Shown here: one piece after another, positions 15,746-24,725 of the stretch
Layout: every line of letters begins with the position of its first letter
Position numbering within the stretch: position 1 is the first letter of the stretch
Source: Acidimicrobiaceae bacterium
GTDB lineage: Bacteria > Actinomycetota > Acidimicrobiia > Acidimicrobiales > RAAP-2
Length of the DNA stretch: 64,000 bases
Reading direction: 5' to 3'
Assembly (NCBI GenBank): GCA_003151235.1
Contig: PLWZ01000051.1
Location: 45,930-109,929 of the forward strand
Program-made: the position numbers and the translations under genes
Notes under the pieces: model-generated
Told to the model about the DNA's origin: nothing
The model's input: only the letters and a program-made list of their open reading frames with translations
The model's database searches: none

Positions 15746-18151
15746 TTGCGTCGAAGTCGTCTCGATGTCGCGTCTGCCGGAGTCGCTGTCGTCATATTGA
15801 TCATTGTTCCCTTCCTCCTGTCGTTGACGACTGGATGGCCTCTTCCGTCCTCTTGGACAAGCCGAGCGGTTTTGTCGTCTCGTGGGTTGTTGGACTTGGC
15901 AACCATATGGGCCTGGGTTGCTTGGGTCGCTTGTTGCATCCCACTGTGCCGGCGGGTCGTCGAACGAGTACGCGATCGAGATATCAACTCCGAATTCGAC
16001 GGACGCATCGACTGGCTGGCCGCTCGAATCGCCACAGTCATCCTCGCGTGCATTCCAGCCACAGCCGTCTCGATACCATCGGTGGTCGCTGTAACTACCC
16101 GTCATCAAGGAGCTGCCGAAAGCAGCGTTCGCCACCTCCATCGCGCGGCTCTGTCACTTGGTGGGACCTTGTCAGTTCCGGGGAGCCAGTCAACCGACGA
16201 AACTTTTCCCGGCTCGTATTCTGGACAAGACGCTTCAGCGACGTTGCATTTGAAACTCAGTCCTGATTGGTACGATTCCACCGGCCAGGACAGTGAAAGT
16301 TCGCCCGCCGGAGATGCTCTTGAGACTGGCAGGGGCGGATCGCGAAATGTCCATCTCGCCTATTTCGAGTTCTGCGGTTCAGATATCCCGAACTCGCTCA
16401 CCTGCTCGGAGCCACGCGGTCGAAATTTCATTTCCAAAGGAGTACACCCCCCAACCACGGCCCTGGTTGATCTGCCGATGTTGTTTTCCGACTTCGCGAC
16501 AATCGGAATATGTGGGCTCGGTGTTTCAGCTTTCGGGCGCCGATCGCGATCCAAACGAAACTCGTGCTCAACCAAATTGCGGCCGAAGGCTAAGAGCCAG
16601 ACGAGCCAACACCCGACCGAACCAGCGTCGTCCCATGAAGGCGACCCTCATTTTGACGGCATCCGGCTTGATTGGCTTTGTCACTTACTTGCATCCCTTG
16701 AGTCAAGCGGGACCCTTCGAGATGGCCTTCGCATCGGTCTGGTGCGCTCTGGGTTGGACATCGTCGAAGTTTTCTTGTCTCAAGAGGTCAGTTGGGCTCC
16801 GGAAGGATGGCAGCTCGGTGATCAGGCAACGTCGTGGATCGCACGAATCGATGGGATCGCCCCGTTAGTTCCGACGACCGATCCAAAGGACTGCCCAATC
16901 GTCCTTCCAGTTGGAATGAACTCAAGTGGTAGCTGGGCCGTTTCACTAAGCCCGCGATCGTCTCTCGCTGTAGTGGGGCAAAAGGCGGAACTGTTGATTG
17001 CTTCGTTTGCTTCTCTTGCACGCCAAGAGCAGTGGTCGGAACGAGTCAATGTTCGTTCGACGGCAAATGGGATTGAGGTGATGTGGTTGAACGGAACTAC
17101 CGACGGAACCACAGAGAAGCGAGCTCGAGTGACAACTCGACCCAATGAAGAGGTCGACTTGACGATCGTGGTCGACAGCCAGGGGCTTACTCTGCATCCT
17201 CAAGGATTGTCTCTTCGGCCCGACAGTCTCATCGATGTCGGGTCAGCCTCCAGGCGAAACGCGGATCAGGATTCGCCGGGAGATGAACCCGTTCGAGTCG
17301 AGGTCACGAGCCACGGTGCTGTCGGATCGTCCGCCGGCGAACTAGAGGTCAAGCTCTTGACGGTGCTGCCCTGGATAGACGGACTCCAAGGTGTTCTCCC
17401 GACGAAGAGGGCGCGACGCGCCACTGAATTGGTGGCCTACCTAGCTCTTCACCACCCTGACCCAATCAGTAGTGATCGACTCCGGACACGAGTTTTAGGT
17501 ACTCCCGACTTCGATGCTGCCGCCAAAACACTGTTCAATACCGTTGGCGCAGCCAGGAGAGCACTGGGTTCTGACTCGAAAGGTCAGCTGTATCTCCCTA
17601 ACGCATCTCGATATGGCCACTACAAGCTGTCGCAATCGGTCACCGTCGACGTGACCAGAGCCGCCCAATTCGTGACTGCTGCTCGGGACGCAGCCTCCGT
17701 CGATGAGTCGATCGCTCTGTATCGGGGTGCCTTTGACCTCGTGAAAGGAGAACCACTCGCAGGAGTGCTCTCCGGTTACTCCTGGTGGAGTTCCGAGGGT
17801 CACGAAGCTCGGTTGAATGCGACGATCGTTGATGCGGCGTGTCGCGCCGTTCATCTGGCGATCGGCGCGGAACTTCTTGACCTGGCTGCGTGGGTCCTCG
17901 ACCGGGCGCGCTTGGTAGATCCTTACAGCGAGCTCCTTAGCCGAGCAGCGATGGCGACCGCGGCAGCATCAGGAGACAGGACTCGGCTCCGCCGCGAGTG
18001 GGACGAGTGTCGCAGGCGTGTCAGTGAATTCGACCCTGGTGGGCATCCTTCGCAGGAGACCGAGCGACTCTTCGATCACCTGAGTCGCCGGGGGACTACA
18101 ACTTCGTATCTCCATCAAGCAAGCTTGGCGGCGATGGACGAAGCCCCTTGA
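15746..18151 (+). CDS. Membrane-anchored BTAD-domain (SARP-like) transcriptional regulator
   Basis: An 801-residue protein. The N-terminal 120 residues hold about three membrane helices (starting VAVVILIIVPFLLSL, then around 48-70 and 93-115). Another hydrophobic stretch at about 240-258 suggests that an extracytoplasmic segment lies between. A large cytoplasmic region follows. The C-terminal 260 residues carry a winged-helix-type DNA-binding domain (TKRARRATELVAYLAL, HHPDPISSDRLRTRVLG) and a BTAD helical repeat domain (VTVDVTRAAQFVTAARDA ... HEARLNATIVDAACRAV), as in SARP regulators. Membrane tethering of such a regulator is unusual. The start is TTG with GGAGA upstream. Its 3' end overlaps the convergent ddl gene by 37 bases. 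What signal it senses is unknown. Confidence 0.8.
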   Translation: MRRSRLDVASAGVAVVILIIVPFLLSLTTGWPLPSSWTSRAVLSSRGLLDLATIWAWVAWVACCIPLCRRVVERVRDRDINSEFDGRIDWLAARIATVILACIPATAVSIPSVVAVTTRHQGAAESSVRHLHRAALSLGGTLSVPGSQSTDETFPGSYSGQDASATLHLKLSPDWYDSTGQDSESSPAGDALETGRGGSRNVHLAYFEFCGSDIPNSLTCSEPRGRNFISKGVHPPTTALVDLPMLFSDFATIGICGLGVSAFGRRSRSKRNSCSTKLRPKAKSQTSQHPTEPASSHEGDPHFDGIRLDWLCHLLASLESSGTLRDGLRIGLVRSGLDIVEVFLSQEVSWAPEGWQLGDQATSWIARIDGIAPLVPTTDPKDCPIVLPVGMNSSGSWAVSLSPRSSLAVVGQKAELLIASFASLARQEQWSERVNVRSTANGIEVMWLNGTTDGTTEKRARVTTRPNEEVDLTIVVDSQGLTLHPQGLSLRPDSLIDVGSASRRNADQDSPGDEPVRVEVTSHGAVGSSAGELEVKLLTVLPWIDGLQGVLPTKRARRATELVAYLALHHPDPISSDRLRTRVLGTPDFDAAAKTLFNTVGAARRALGSDSKGQLYLPNASRYGHYKLSQSVTVDVTRAAQFVTAARDAASVDESIALYRGAFDLVKGEPLAGVLSGYSWWSSEGHEARLNATIVDAACRAVHLAIGAELLDLAAWVLDRARLVDPYSELLSRAAMATAAASGDRTRLRREWDECRRRVSEFDPGGHPSQETERLFDHLSRRGTTTSYLHQASLAAMDEAP

Positions 18152-19242
18152 AGGATCGAGCCATCGGCTCCGGCTGACAGAAGTGAACGCGACGGGCGAG
18201 ACACGGCTTCTGCCAAGAGATCGTTCAACAGAACCTGGAAGGGAATCGGGGGGTCGATCCAGAGGTATTTGGCGAGGGATCCTGGGATCGTATTGAGCTC
18301 ATTAACCCGAAGCTCTGAACCGTCAGAGAGAAAGTCGATACGAGCGATCCCTCGGAGCCCCGCCAACGAAGAGATCCGCTCTGCGGCATCACGGATCTGG
18401 GCTTCGAGTTCCGAGGACAGGCGGGCTGGCAGCTCCCTTGGAGCGCTAACCATTCCCTCTCCTCCTGCGTACTTCTCGCGGTAGCCCAGGATCTCGGACT
18501 CCGTCCGACCGCTAGCTCCTGAGGCCTTTAGCGGACGTTCGATGGCTGAGACCTGGAACTCAGGCCAGGACCGGGCAGCGATCTGGAGATCGAAGAGGTC
18601 AGCACGATAAGGCTCAACAACGGCCCCGTTCGCCAAGTGCACGCTGGTCTTACGGATGACTAGCGCCGTAGCGAGGTCTTCTACGACCTCGATGCCGATC
18701 GATGATCCACCGAAGCGCGGCTTGATTATGTACGGCCCCGGGAACCCGACGTCGGTCGTTTCGGGATCGAGCAGACGCCGCGCCAACGTCGGAAGGCCTG
18801 CGTTTGCGGCCAATGCCCCGAACGCGAGCTTGTCCATCCCGAGTGCGGCCCCGGCAACCGACGGTCCCGCATGACGGATGCCGGCGAGTTCCAGGGCCGC
18901 CTGAAGAGACCCGTCCTCCCCCGGCCCCCCGTGACAGCAGACGAGAACCACGTCCAACCCGAGCGGGCGCGCCCGACCGATTTTGCGGTCGCTCGGCACG
19001 AAACCACCGTCAGGCCCCAAGACCAACTGAAGCCGTGCCGCGCCCTTGGGTGGACCGTTCAGAAAGTCAGTACCCTCGAGCGCGGGCTCGACCTCGAACC
19101 AGTCGCCGGATTTCGACCAGAAGAGGCCCCGGACCGATGTCCCCTGCACCGACCCCAACTCCCGTGCCGCCTGCAGGCCCGTCAGCACGCTGACGTCGTG
19201 TTCGGGAGAGGGCCCACCAAAGATCACACCGACTTCAGGCAA
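18115..19242 (-). CDS. ddl: D-alanine--D-alanine ligase
   Basis: A 375-residue ATP-grasp enzyme that joins two D-alanines for peptidoglycan synthesis. The N terminus has the Ddl signature GVIFGGPSPEHDVSVLTGLQ. HGGPGEDGSLQAALELAGI is the conserved substrate/ATP loop, IKPRFGGSSIGIEVV lies in the ATP-grasp core, and the C-terminal ARIDFL ... ELRVNELNTIPGSL provides the metal ligands (Asp, Glu, Asn). The gene is followed on the same strand direction by nothing but a convergent regulator, whose 3' end it overlaps by 37 bases. Upstream is a Mur ligase gene, so the product dipeptide and the enzyme that consumes it are encoded side by side. Confidence 0.93.
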   Translation of the reverse strand: MPEVGVIFGGPSPEHDVSVLTGLQAARELGSVQGTSVRGLFWSKSGDWFEVEPALEGTDFLNGPPKGAARLQLVLGPDGGFVPSDRKIGRARPLGLDVVLVCCHGGPGEDGSLQAALELAGIRHAGPSVAGAALGMDKLAFGALAANAGLPTLARRLLDPETTDVGFPGPYIIKPRFGGSSIGIEVVEDLATALVIRKTSVHLANGAVVEPYRADLFDLQIAARSWPEFQVSAIERPLKASGASGRTESEILGYREKYAGGEGMVSAPRELPARLSSELEAQIRDAAERISSLAGLRGIARIDFLSDGSELRVNELNTIPGSLAKYLWIDPPIPFQVLLNDLLAEAVSRPSRSLLSAGADGSILQGASSIAAKLA

Positions 19243-19299
19243 GGCTCGAAGCTCCCGTCGCGTCAGCCGGGCCCCACCACTCTGTCGGCCCAGTGCCGG

Positions 19300-20838
19300 T
19301 TAAGGGTAGTGGTCGGGGAGATCATTCTCGTACAGGACGGCGTCGCCGCTCACGAGGTTCTCCCGCACCCAGCGGACCGCACCTTCCCTGGTCCGGAACG
19401 TTACGGGCTTGTTCCCTTTGGCACCTGCCAAGAGCGCCGATCGATTGGTTTTGCCGACGACCACGAACTCAGCTGCCATCTCCGAGGCCGCCGAGCCAAA
19501 CGCCTGGTTCTCTTCCGCCTGTCGGCGACCCAACTCGACCATTCCGGGGGTGACCACGACCCGCCTTCCCGTTTCGCCCGCCTCGCCGAGCAGACGGAGG
19601 GCCGCCACGGCACCGGCCGGATTCGAGTTGTACGTGTCGTCGATGACGACCACCCCGCTCGGCGCCGTCGCCACCGAGAGCCGATGGGGCACTGCCGGGA
19701 GGTGGCGCAGGCGTGCCGATATCTCGGCGTCGGGTACCCCTAGCTGCAGGGCCACCGCCACCGCGCAGGCCACGTTGCTCGACTGTGCACCAGCGGTCAG
19801 CGAGATCCCCGATCCGATCAGGCGACCATCGGCGAGCACGTCGCACGAACCAAGCTCATCGATCACGCATACGTCGGCACCACGGTCCACGCTCGAACAC
19901 CGAACGACCACCGGAGGGTTCTCACGTTGCGCCAGGTTCTCAGCGAGGCGGGCCAATCGCTCGTCGTCGACGTTCAAGATGACCGTGGTTGCGAAGACGG
20001 TGATCTCGGACTTCGCAGCCAGGGTCTCGTCTTCGGAACCGAACCGTTCCAGGTGGACCGGCCCGATCGCCGTGATCACGGCGACGCTCGGCGGGCACCA
20101 CCGGCAAAGCTCTGCGATTTCGCCACGTCCGTAGGTGCCCATCTCGGCCACGAACACCTCGGTCCCCTCGACCAGTTGCTCATTGACCGCCCGGGCGAGG
20201 CCGGCCCGGTTGTTGAAGGATCCCGGGCTCGCGACCACCCGCACCTGGTTGGCCAACAGGTGGGACACGTAGTTCTTCGTCGACGTCTTTCCGAATGACC
20301 CCGTAATGCCCACGATCAACGGGCGAACAGAGGCGAGTCGATTCGTCGCCCTAGCCACAAACCTCGAGGCGAGGCTTCGCTCGATCGGGACTGCCGCGAG
20401 GCATGCCAAGTCCACGACGACGGGGACCAGGATCACTCCCATCGCTGCGAGAAACACGGCCCGATGGATCGCGAAGCCGAGCGCCACGATGGCCGCTTCG
20501 ACCGCAAGTGACATGGTCGCCAGCGTGACGAGCCGGCGAGTCACCCCGAGCGGCGAGGTCCGTCCTCGCACCGACAGCCCCAGCGGAGCAACCATCGCAA
20601 TCGCGCCCGTGCCGATCGCGCTCGGCGGCCACCGCCAGGACAGAGCCGTCGCAGCGAACACGAGAACGAGGAGTGGGGCGTTGAGAGGCACCCGGATCCA
20701 CCAGCGGAATGCGAAGCGCGTGATCGAGCCGGCGAGGTAGTGCTCTCGTTGCGCCACCCGCAACCACCGCGCTCCTGCCGGAACGAGGCTGGCCGAACAG
20801 AGGCCCAACGCGACCCAACCCGAAACGCTGAGGGTCAT
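19300..20838 (-). CDS. Membrane-anchored Mur ligase (MurF-like)
   Basis: A 512-residue protein whose first 145 or so residues contain four to five membrane helices. A complete Mur-ligase catalytic and C-terminal part follows: ATP loop GITGSFGKTSTKNY, then EMGTYGRGEIAELC, TAIGPVHLERFGS and DDTYNSNPAG near the C-terminal domain. The soluble part is closest in layout to MurF, which adds D-Ala-D-Ala to the UDP-MurNAc-tripeptide, fitting its place next to ddl. The membrane domain replaces the usual MurF UDP-substrate-binding domain, so it may act on a membrane-bound or unusual substrate. The ATG at 20838 is four bases after the upstream gene's stop and was preferred over an overlapping ATG at 20886. 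Confidence 0.82.
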   Translation of the reverse strand: MTLSVSGWVALGLCSASLVPAGARWLRVAQREHYLAGSITRFAFRWWIRVPLNAPLLVLVFAATALSWRWPPSAIGTGAIAMVAPLGLSVRGRTSPLGVTRRLVTLATMSLAVEAAIVALGFAIHRAVFLAAMGVILVPVVVDLACLAAVPIERSLASRFVARATNRLASVRPLIVGITGSFGKTSTKNYVSHLLANQVRVVASPGSFNNRAGLARAVNEQLVEGTEVFVAEMGTYGRGEIAELCRWCPPSVAVITAIGPVHLERFGSEDETLAAKSEITVFATTVILNVDDERLARLAENLAQRENPPVVVRCSSVDRGADVCVIDELGSCDVLADGRLIGSGISLTAGAQSSNVACAVAVALQLGVPDAEISARLRHLPAVPHRLSVATAPSGVVVIDDTYNSNPAGAVAALRLLGEAGETGRRVVVTPGMVELGRRQAEENQAFGSAASEMAAEFVVVGKTNRSALLAGAKGNKPVTFRTREGAVRWVRENLVSGDAVLYENDLPDHYP

Positions 20839-20842
20839 CGGA

Positions 20843-21601
20843 TCACCGTGAGCCTCGTTGGGCCAGCCGATCGACGACCGCTTCACGCAGGGCCGCGGGC
20901 GCCGACAACGGGGTCAGGTGGCCAGCTCCAGGACACACGACCACATGTGCATCTGCAAGATCGTCGACCGCTAATCGCGCCACCGTGATCGGGACGACGT
21001 CGTCATCGTCTCCCCAAACGAGGGTGACGGGACATCGGATCACCTCGAGCACATCGTCGTACCGCTCGTTGACCGTACGCACCAGGACCTGTCGCATGAT
21101 CCCCTCGGCGGCCCGATAATCCGCCGACCCGTAGCGCTGGCGCAGTGACTCCATGCGGGGCTCGGAGACCAGGCCGGCCCGATGGAGCAACCGGCCGGCC
21201 CTGAAGGTCAGTGGCGTCTTACGTCCGGGTCCAGGATGGACGAGCGGCACACCCGTCAGCACCAGGGCCGCGACGTCGTCCGGCCTCTGGGCCGCCAGCT
21301 GAATCGCCACTCGCCCGCCGAAGGAGTGCCCCAGCACGACCGCGGGCGTGTCCATCTCGGCCAGGACCTCGGCGACGAGGTCGGCATATTCGCGACTGCC
21401 CCATGCCGCAGGCGGAGCCGAAGTGGCGCCGAAGCCCGGCAGGTCGAGAGCGATCGCATCGAGCGGTTCGGATCCGGGAGGCGCGAATGTCGCCCCGAAG
21501 TCCCGATGGGACCTCGCCCAACCGTGCAGGGCCAGGACGGTCGGACGTCCGGTCCCGAAGGTCTCCCCGGTGAGTCGGCCGTCAGCGAATGCGCGAAGCA
21601 C
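20843..21601 (-). CDS. Alpha/beta hydrolase
   Basis: A 252-residue alpha/beta-hydrolase-fold enzyme. The oxyanion region is LALHGWARSHRDF, and the nucleophile elbow GHSFGG carries Ser at about 93. A late acidic residue in VWGDDDDVVPI and a C-terminal histidine (GAGHLTP) complete the catalytic triad. The gene is four bases upstream of the membrane Mur ligase and in one transcription unit with it and possibly ddl, suggesting a link to cell-envelope metabolism. The substrate cannot be predicted; esters or lactones are typical of the fold. Confidence 0.85.
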   Translation of the reverse strand: MLRAFADGRLTGETFGTGRPTVLALHGWARSHRDFGATFAPPGSEPLDAIALDLPGFGATSAPPAAWGSREYADLVAEVLAEMDTPAVVLGHSFGGRVAIQLAAQRPDDVAALVLTGVPLVHPGPGRKTPLTFRAGRLLHRAGLVSEPRMESLRQRYGSADYRAAEGIMRQVLVRTVNERYDDVLEVIRCPVTLVWGDDDDVVPITVARLAVDDLADAHVVVCPGAGHLTPLSAPAALREAVVDRLAQRGSR

Positions 21602-21814
21602 CTCAGCAGCGGCCGGGACGCGGCTCGCCGGCCAGCGGCCTGACCCGGTCGGACCGGGTCTCCCCCATCGGCTGGATCAACTTCGACGGCGCCAACAGCT
21701 CTCCTCCGGACCCGTGCGTCGGCGGCCACCATATCGAGGCGGGCCGCCGACCCAGGGGAAGTCCGGCCGCGACGATCGACCTGGGTGTCTCACCCCATCG
21801 GTACGGTTGGGTCG

Positions 21815-23434
21815 ATGGGCATTCCCGCAGCCGCCACACCACCGACGGCCAGCTCCTTCGAGGACACCCTTCCCCCCGGTCTCACGCCCGCCCAGCGGGA
21901 AGCGATCATGATCGAGCACCCCGTCCTGTGCGTCCTGGCCGGCGCCGGTGCCGGCAAGACCGGCGTGTTGACGCTGCGAGTCGCCAGGCGGTCGGTCGAT
22001 GGCAGCGCCAGTGCGGAACACACCCTCGTGTGCACGTTCAGCCGCAAGGCCGCCGACGAGTTGAGGGTGCGGCTGTTCCGCTTGGGTGTGGTCGGCGTCA
22101 CTGCGGGGACGATTCACAGGGCGGCCCTACGGATTCTGCGCGACTGGCGGGACAGCAGCGGTGGCCCGGTTCCGACGGTGATCGGCGACCGGCGTCGGCT
22201 CCTCGAGACGGTTCTCGCTGACCACAAGGCGAGTCGGGCCACCTCGCTGCAGTTGGAAGCCGAGATCGGGTGGGCGAAAGCCCGAATGATCGGACCGTCG
22301 GAGTACGAAGCGGCGGCTTGCCGAGCCAACCGGGTAGTCCGGGTGCCGATGCCCCTCATCGCGGAGCTGTTCGCCGCCTACGAGGACACCCGGCGGCGGC
22401 GTGGGGTCCTCGATCTCGACGACCTCCTGTTGGAGAGTGCCGTTGTCTTGGACGAGAACCCCGCGTTCGCCGAGGGAGTGCGGTGGCGGTTCCGACACCT
22501 CTACGTCGACGAGATGCAGGACGTCAACGCGGCGCAGTTCAGGCTGCTCCGGGCCCTCGTCGCAGACGAGCCGGACCTCTTCGTGGTCGGAGATCCCAAC
22601 CAATCCGTCTACGGCTGGAACGGTGCCGATCCCGGGCTCTTGGCCGAACTGCCCGAGCTTTTTTCCGACACCCGGGTCATTCGGCTGGATGACAACCACC
22701 GATGCACCCCCGCCATCGTTCGACTGGCGGCCGCTGCCCTCGACGCGAGCTCGCCGACGCCCGCGAGTTCGCGGGGCGAAGGACCCATCCCGGTCGTCGC
22801 CGAGCACGGGAGCGACGGGGATGAGGCGCAATGGGTGGCCCGGCAGGCCTGGTTGGCTCACCGGCCCGGGAGGCGGTGGTCCCATCTGGCCGTCCTCGCT
22901 CGGACCAACGCCCAGCTACGCGCGGTCGCGGAGGCCTTGGACGGGCAGCGCATTCCGTACACGTTTGCGAGCGGGGAGCTCGGCCCGGCCAGCGACCTCG
23001 GACCGTCGGCCGACGACGGGACGGTCAACATCGTTGCGGTCGACGGTGCCGGGCCTTTCGCTGACGAACCCATCGACGGCGTCGTGCTCAGCACCTTCCA
23101 CCGAGCGAAGGGCCTCCAGTGGCCGTGCGTGTTCGTGATCGGACTCAGTGAGGGCCTGGTTCCCATCGGCTCGGCCCGCGTTGAGGCGGCGCTCGAGGAG
23201 GAACGCAGGCTCCTCTATGTCGCCATGACGAGGGCGGAGGACGAACTGTGGTGTAGCTGGGCCCGCGACACGGGCGAGAGCGGTGGCCGACGACCGAGAC
23301 GACGCTCCCGGTGGCTGGGTGCGGTCGAAGCGGCCCGGGCGACACTGGAACACGAGCAGGCGCCGGCAGGACCCGAGACCGTGGTCGAGCACCTGGCAAA
23401 ACTTCGATCGCTCGTGTCGAGGGACCTCCGATGA
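21815..23434 (+). CDS. UvrD/Rep-family DNA helicase (short form)
   Basis: A 539-residue superfamily 1A helicase with all main motifs: Q-motif and ATP loop (LTPAQREAI ... AGAGAGKTGVL), motif Ia (CTFSRKAADELRVR), Walker B (YVDEMQDVNAAQF), motif III (GDPNQSVYGWNGAD), motif IV (DDNHRCTPAIVRLA), motif V (STFHRAKGLQWP) and motif VI (EERRLLYVAMTRAEDEL). It lacks the long 2B insert and the C-terminal extension of classical UvrD (about 720 residues). It therefore resembles the short actinobacterial UvrD paralogs used in repair or recombination. The ATG 21815 gives the shortest N terminus before the Q-motif; 21785 (GTG-type) is possible. Confidence 0.9.
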   Translation: MGIPAAATPPTASSFEDTLPPGLTPAQREAIMIEHPVLCVLAGAGAGKTGVLTLRVARRSVDGSASAEHTLVCTFSRKAADELRVRLFRLGVVGVTAGTIHRAALRILRDWRDSSGGPVPTVIGDRRRLLETVLADHKASRATSLQLEAEIGWAKARMIGPSEYEAAACRANRVVRVPMPLIAELFAAYEDTRRRRGVLDLDDLLLESAVVLDENPAFAEGVRWRFRHLYVDEMQDVNAAQFRLLRALVADEPDLFVVGDPNQSVYGWNGADPGLLAELPELFSDTRVIRLDDNHRCTPAIVRLAAAALDASSPTPASSRGEGPIPVVAEHGSDGDEAQWVARQAWLAHRPGRRWSHLAVLARTNAQLRAVAEALDGQRIPYTFASGELGPASDLGPSADDGTVNIVAVDGAGPFADEPIDGVVLSTFHRAKGLQWPCVFVIGLSEGLVPIGSARVEAALEEERRLLYVAMTRAEDELWCSWARDTGESGGRRPRRRSRWLGAVEAARATLEHEQAPAGPETVVEHLAKLRSLVSRDLR

Positions 23435-23497
23435 GCCGTGTCAGCAACCTGGCTGGGTATTACAGCTAGCCCGTCAATCGAGCCGGGGGACCCCGGT

Positions 23498-24274
23498 TCA
23501 GGTGGATGCGGAGAACTCCACGACGACCGGCGCGTGGTCGGAGGGCTTCTGACCCTTGCGGGCGTTGCGATCGATGACCACTGACGTCGATCGCTCGGCC
23601 AGCGACCGGGTCACCAGCACGAGGTCGATGCGCATCCCACGACCCTGATGGAAGTCCCCGGCTCGATAGTCCCACCACGAGAACACGCCGCCATCGGCGT
23701 GGTGGCGTCGGTAGACGTCTTCGAGACCCCAGTCGAGCAGCACCTGAAGCGCCTGGCGCTCCGGCCCGCTGACGTGGGTCGCGTCCACGAACGCCGCCGG
23801 ATCCCAGACGTCGCGGTCGTCGGGGGCGATGTTGAAGTCGCCGCAGACGGCGACGTCGGCTCCTGGATCGCAGGTGTCGCCGAGGAGCGACGCCAGCTTG
23901 GCCAACCAGACCAGCTTGAACCCGTATTGCTCGTGGTCGATGGTCCGGCCGTTGGGCACGTACACCGAGTGCACCCGGACGCCGCCGCAGGTGCCGGCCA
24001 CGATGCGGCACCCATACTCCTCCTCCGCTGTGGCAAAACCGCGGGCGGGGTCCTCCAGGCCGACCCGGCTCAGCAATGCCACCCCGTTCCAGCGACCGTC
24101 GCCGTGGTGGGCGGACTCGTAGCCGAGGTCGGCGAACTCGGCCGTCGGAAAGGCCGCCTCGGCCTGCTTCGTCTCCTGGAGGCACATGACATCGGGCTGG
24201 TGCTCGTCGATCCACCCGAGGACCCGCGGCATCCGGGCGGTGAGCGAGTTGACGTTCCAGGTGGCCAGCTTCAC
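23498..24274 (-). CDS. xthA: Exodeoxyribonuclease III
   Basis: A 258-residue exonuclease/endonuclease/phosphatase-fold protein with the XthA pattern: KLATWNVNSLTAR at the N terminus, LQETKQ (metal-binding Glu), VYVPNGR, GDFNIAPDDRDVW and a terminal SDHAPVVVEF (catalytic Asp-His). It removes 3'-blocking groups and cuts at abasic sites during base excision repair. The GTG start overlaps the stop of fabZ (GTGA), so the two are translationally coupled. Convergent with the helicase gene. Confidence 0.93.
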   Translation of the reverse strand: MKLATWNVNSLTARMPRVLGWIDEHQPDVMCLQETKQAEAAFPTAEFADLGYESAHHGDGRWNGVALLSRVGLEDPARGFATAEEEYGCRIVAGTCGGVRVHSVYVPNGRTIDHEQYGFKLVWLAKLASLLGDTCDPGADVAVCGDFNIAPDDRDVWDPAAFVDATHVSGPERQALQVLLDWGLEDVYRRHHADGGVFSWWDYRAGDFHQGRGMRIDLVLVTRSLAERSTSVVIDRNARKGQKPSDHAPVVVEFSAST

Positions 24275-24699
24275 GCGTCGGGTCCCCGGTCGACGAGAAC
24301 GAAGAGGAGGTCGGCCTCGCAGGCCGTCTCTCCCCCGACGTGTGCACGGCCATGGCCCGTGCCGGCACGCGATGAGAGGCGGCCGATCGTGACCTCGAGT
24401 TCGAGGGTGTCACCGGGGACGACCTGGCGACGGAAACGAGCCTTGTTGACCCCCCCGAACAGCGGGAGCTTGTTCGAATACCGCGCGTCCGACAGCACCG
24501 CGATGCCGCCCAGCTGGGCCAGCGCCTCCACCATGAGCACGCCAGGGAGCGTTGGCCGGCCCGGGAAGTGGCCGGCGAAGAACGGCTCATCCCCCGAGAG
24601 GTGCCAACGCCCCACCGCTTCGCGACCGGGCACGACGGAGACGACCTCGCTCACGAAGAGGAACGGCTCGCGATGGGGAAGGACGTCGCCGGGTTCCAC
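24271..24699 (-). CDS. fabZ: 3-hydroxyacyl-ACP dehydratase, FabZ-type
   Basis: A 142-residue hot-dog-fold enzyme of type II fatty acid synthesis. It begins in the usual way (LPHREPFLFVSEVV) and has the catalytic histidine in FFAGHFPGRPTLPGV and the catalytic glutamate in MVEALAQLGG. It dehydrates beta-hydroxyacyl-ACP to trans-2-enoyl-ACP. The start is GTG, 26 bases after the NYN-S1 gene on the same strand, and its end overlaps xthA. This mixed order (RNA-binding protein, FabZ, exonuclease III) looks like a simple actinobacterial housekeeping run. Confidence 0.88.
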   Translation of the reverse strand: MEPGDVLPHREPFLFVSEVVSVVPGREAVGRWHLSGDEPFFAGHFPGRPTLPGVLMVEALAQLGGIAVLSDARYSNKLPLFGGVNKARFRRQVVPGDTLELEVTIGRLSSRAGTGHGRAHVGGETACEADLLFVLVDRGPDA

Positions 24700-24725
24700 T
24701 GGCCGGGGAGACTAGCCGCGGGGTG

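Noticed and set aside
23466..24590. A long alternative frame covering exonuclease III
   Set aside because: It is the antisense or shifted shadow of xthA and fabZ, with Arg/Pro/Ser-rich low-quality sequence and no motifs.
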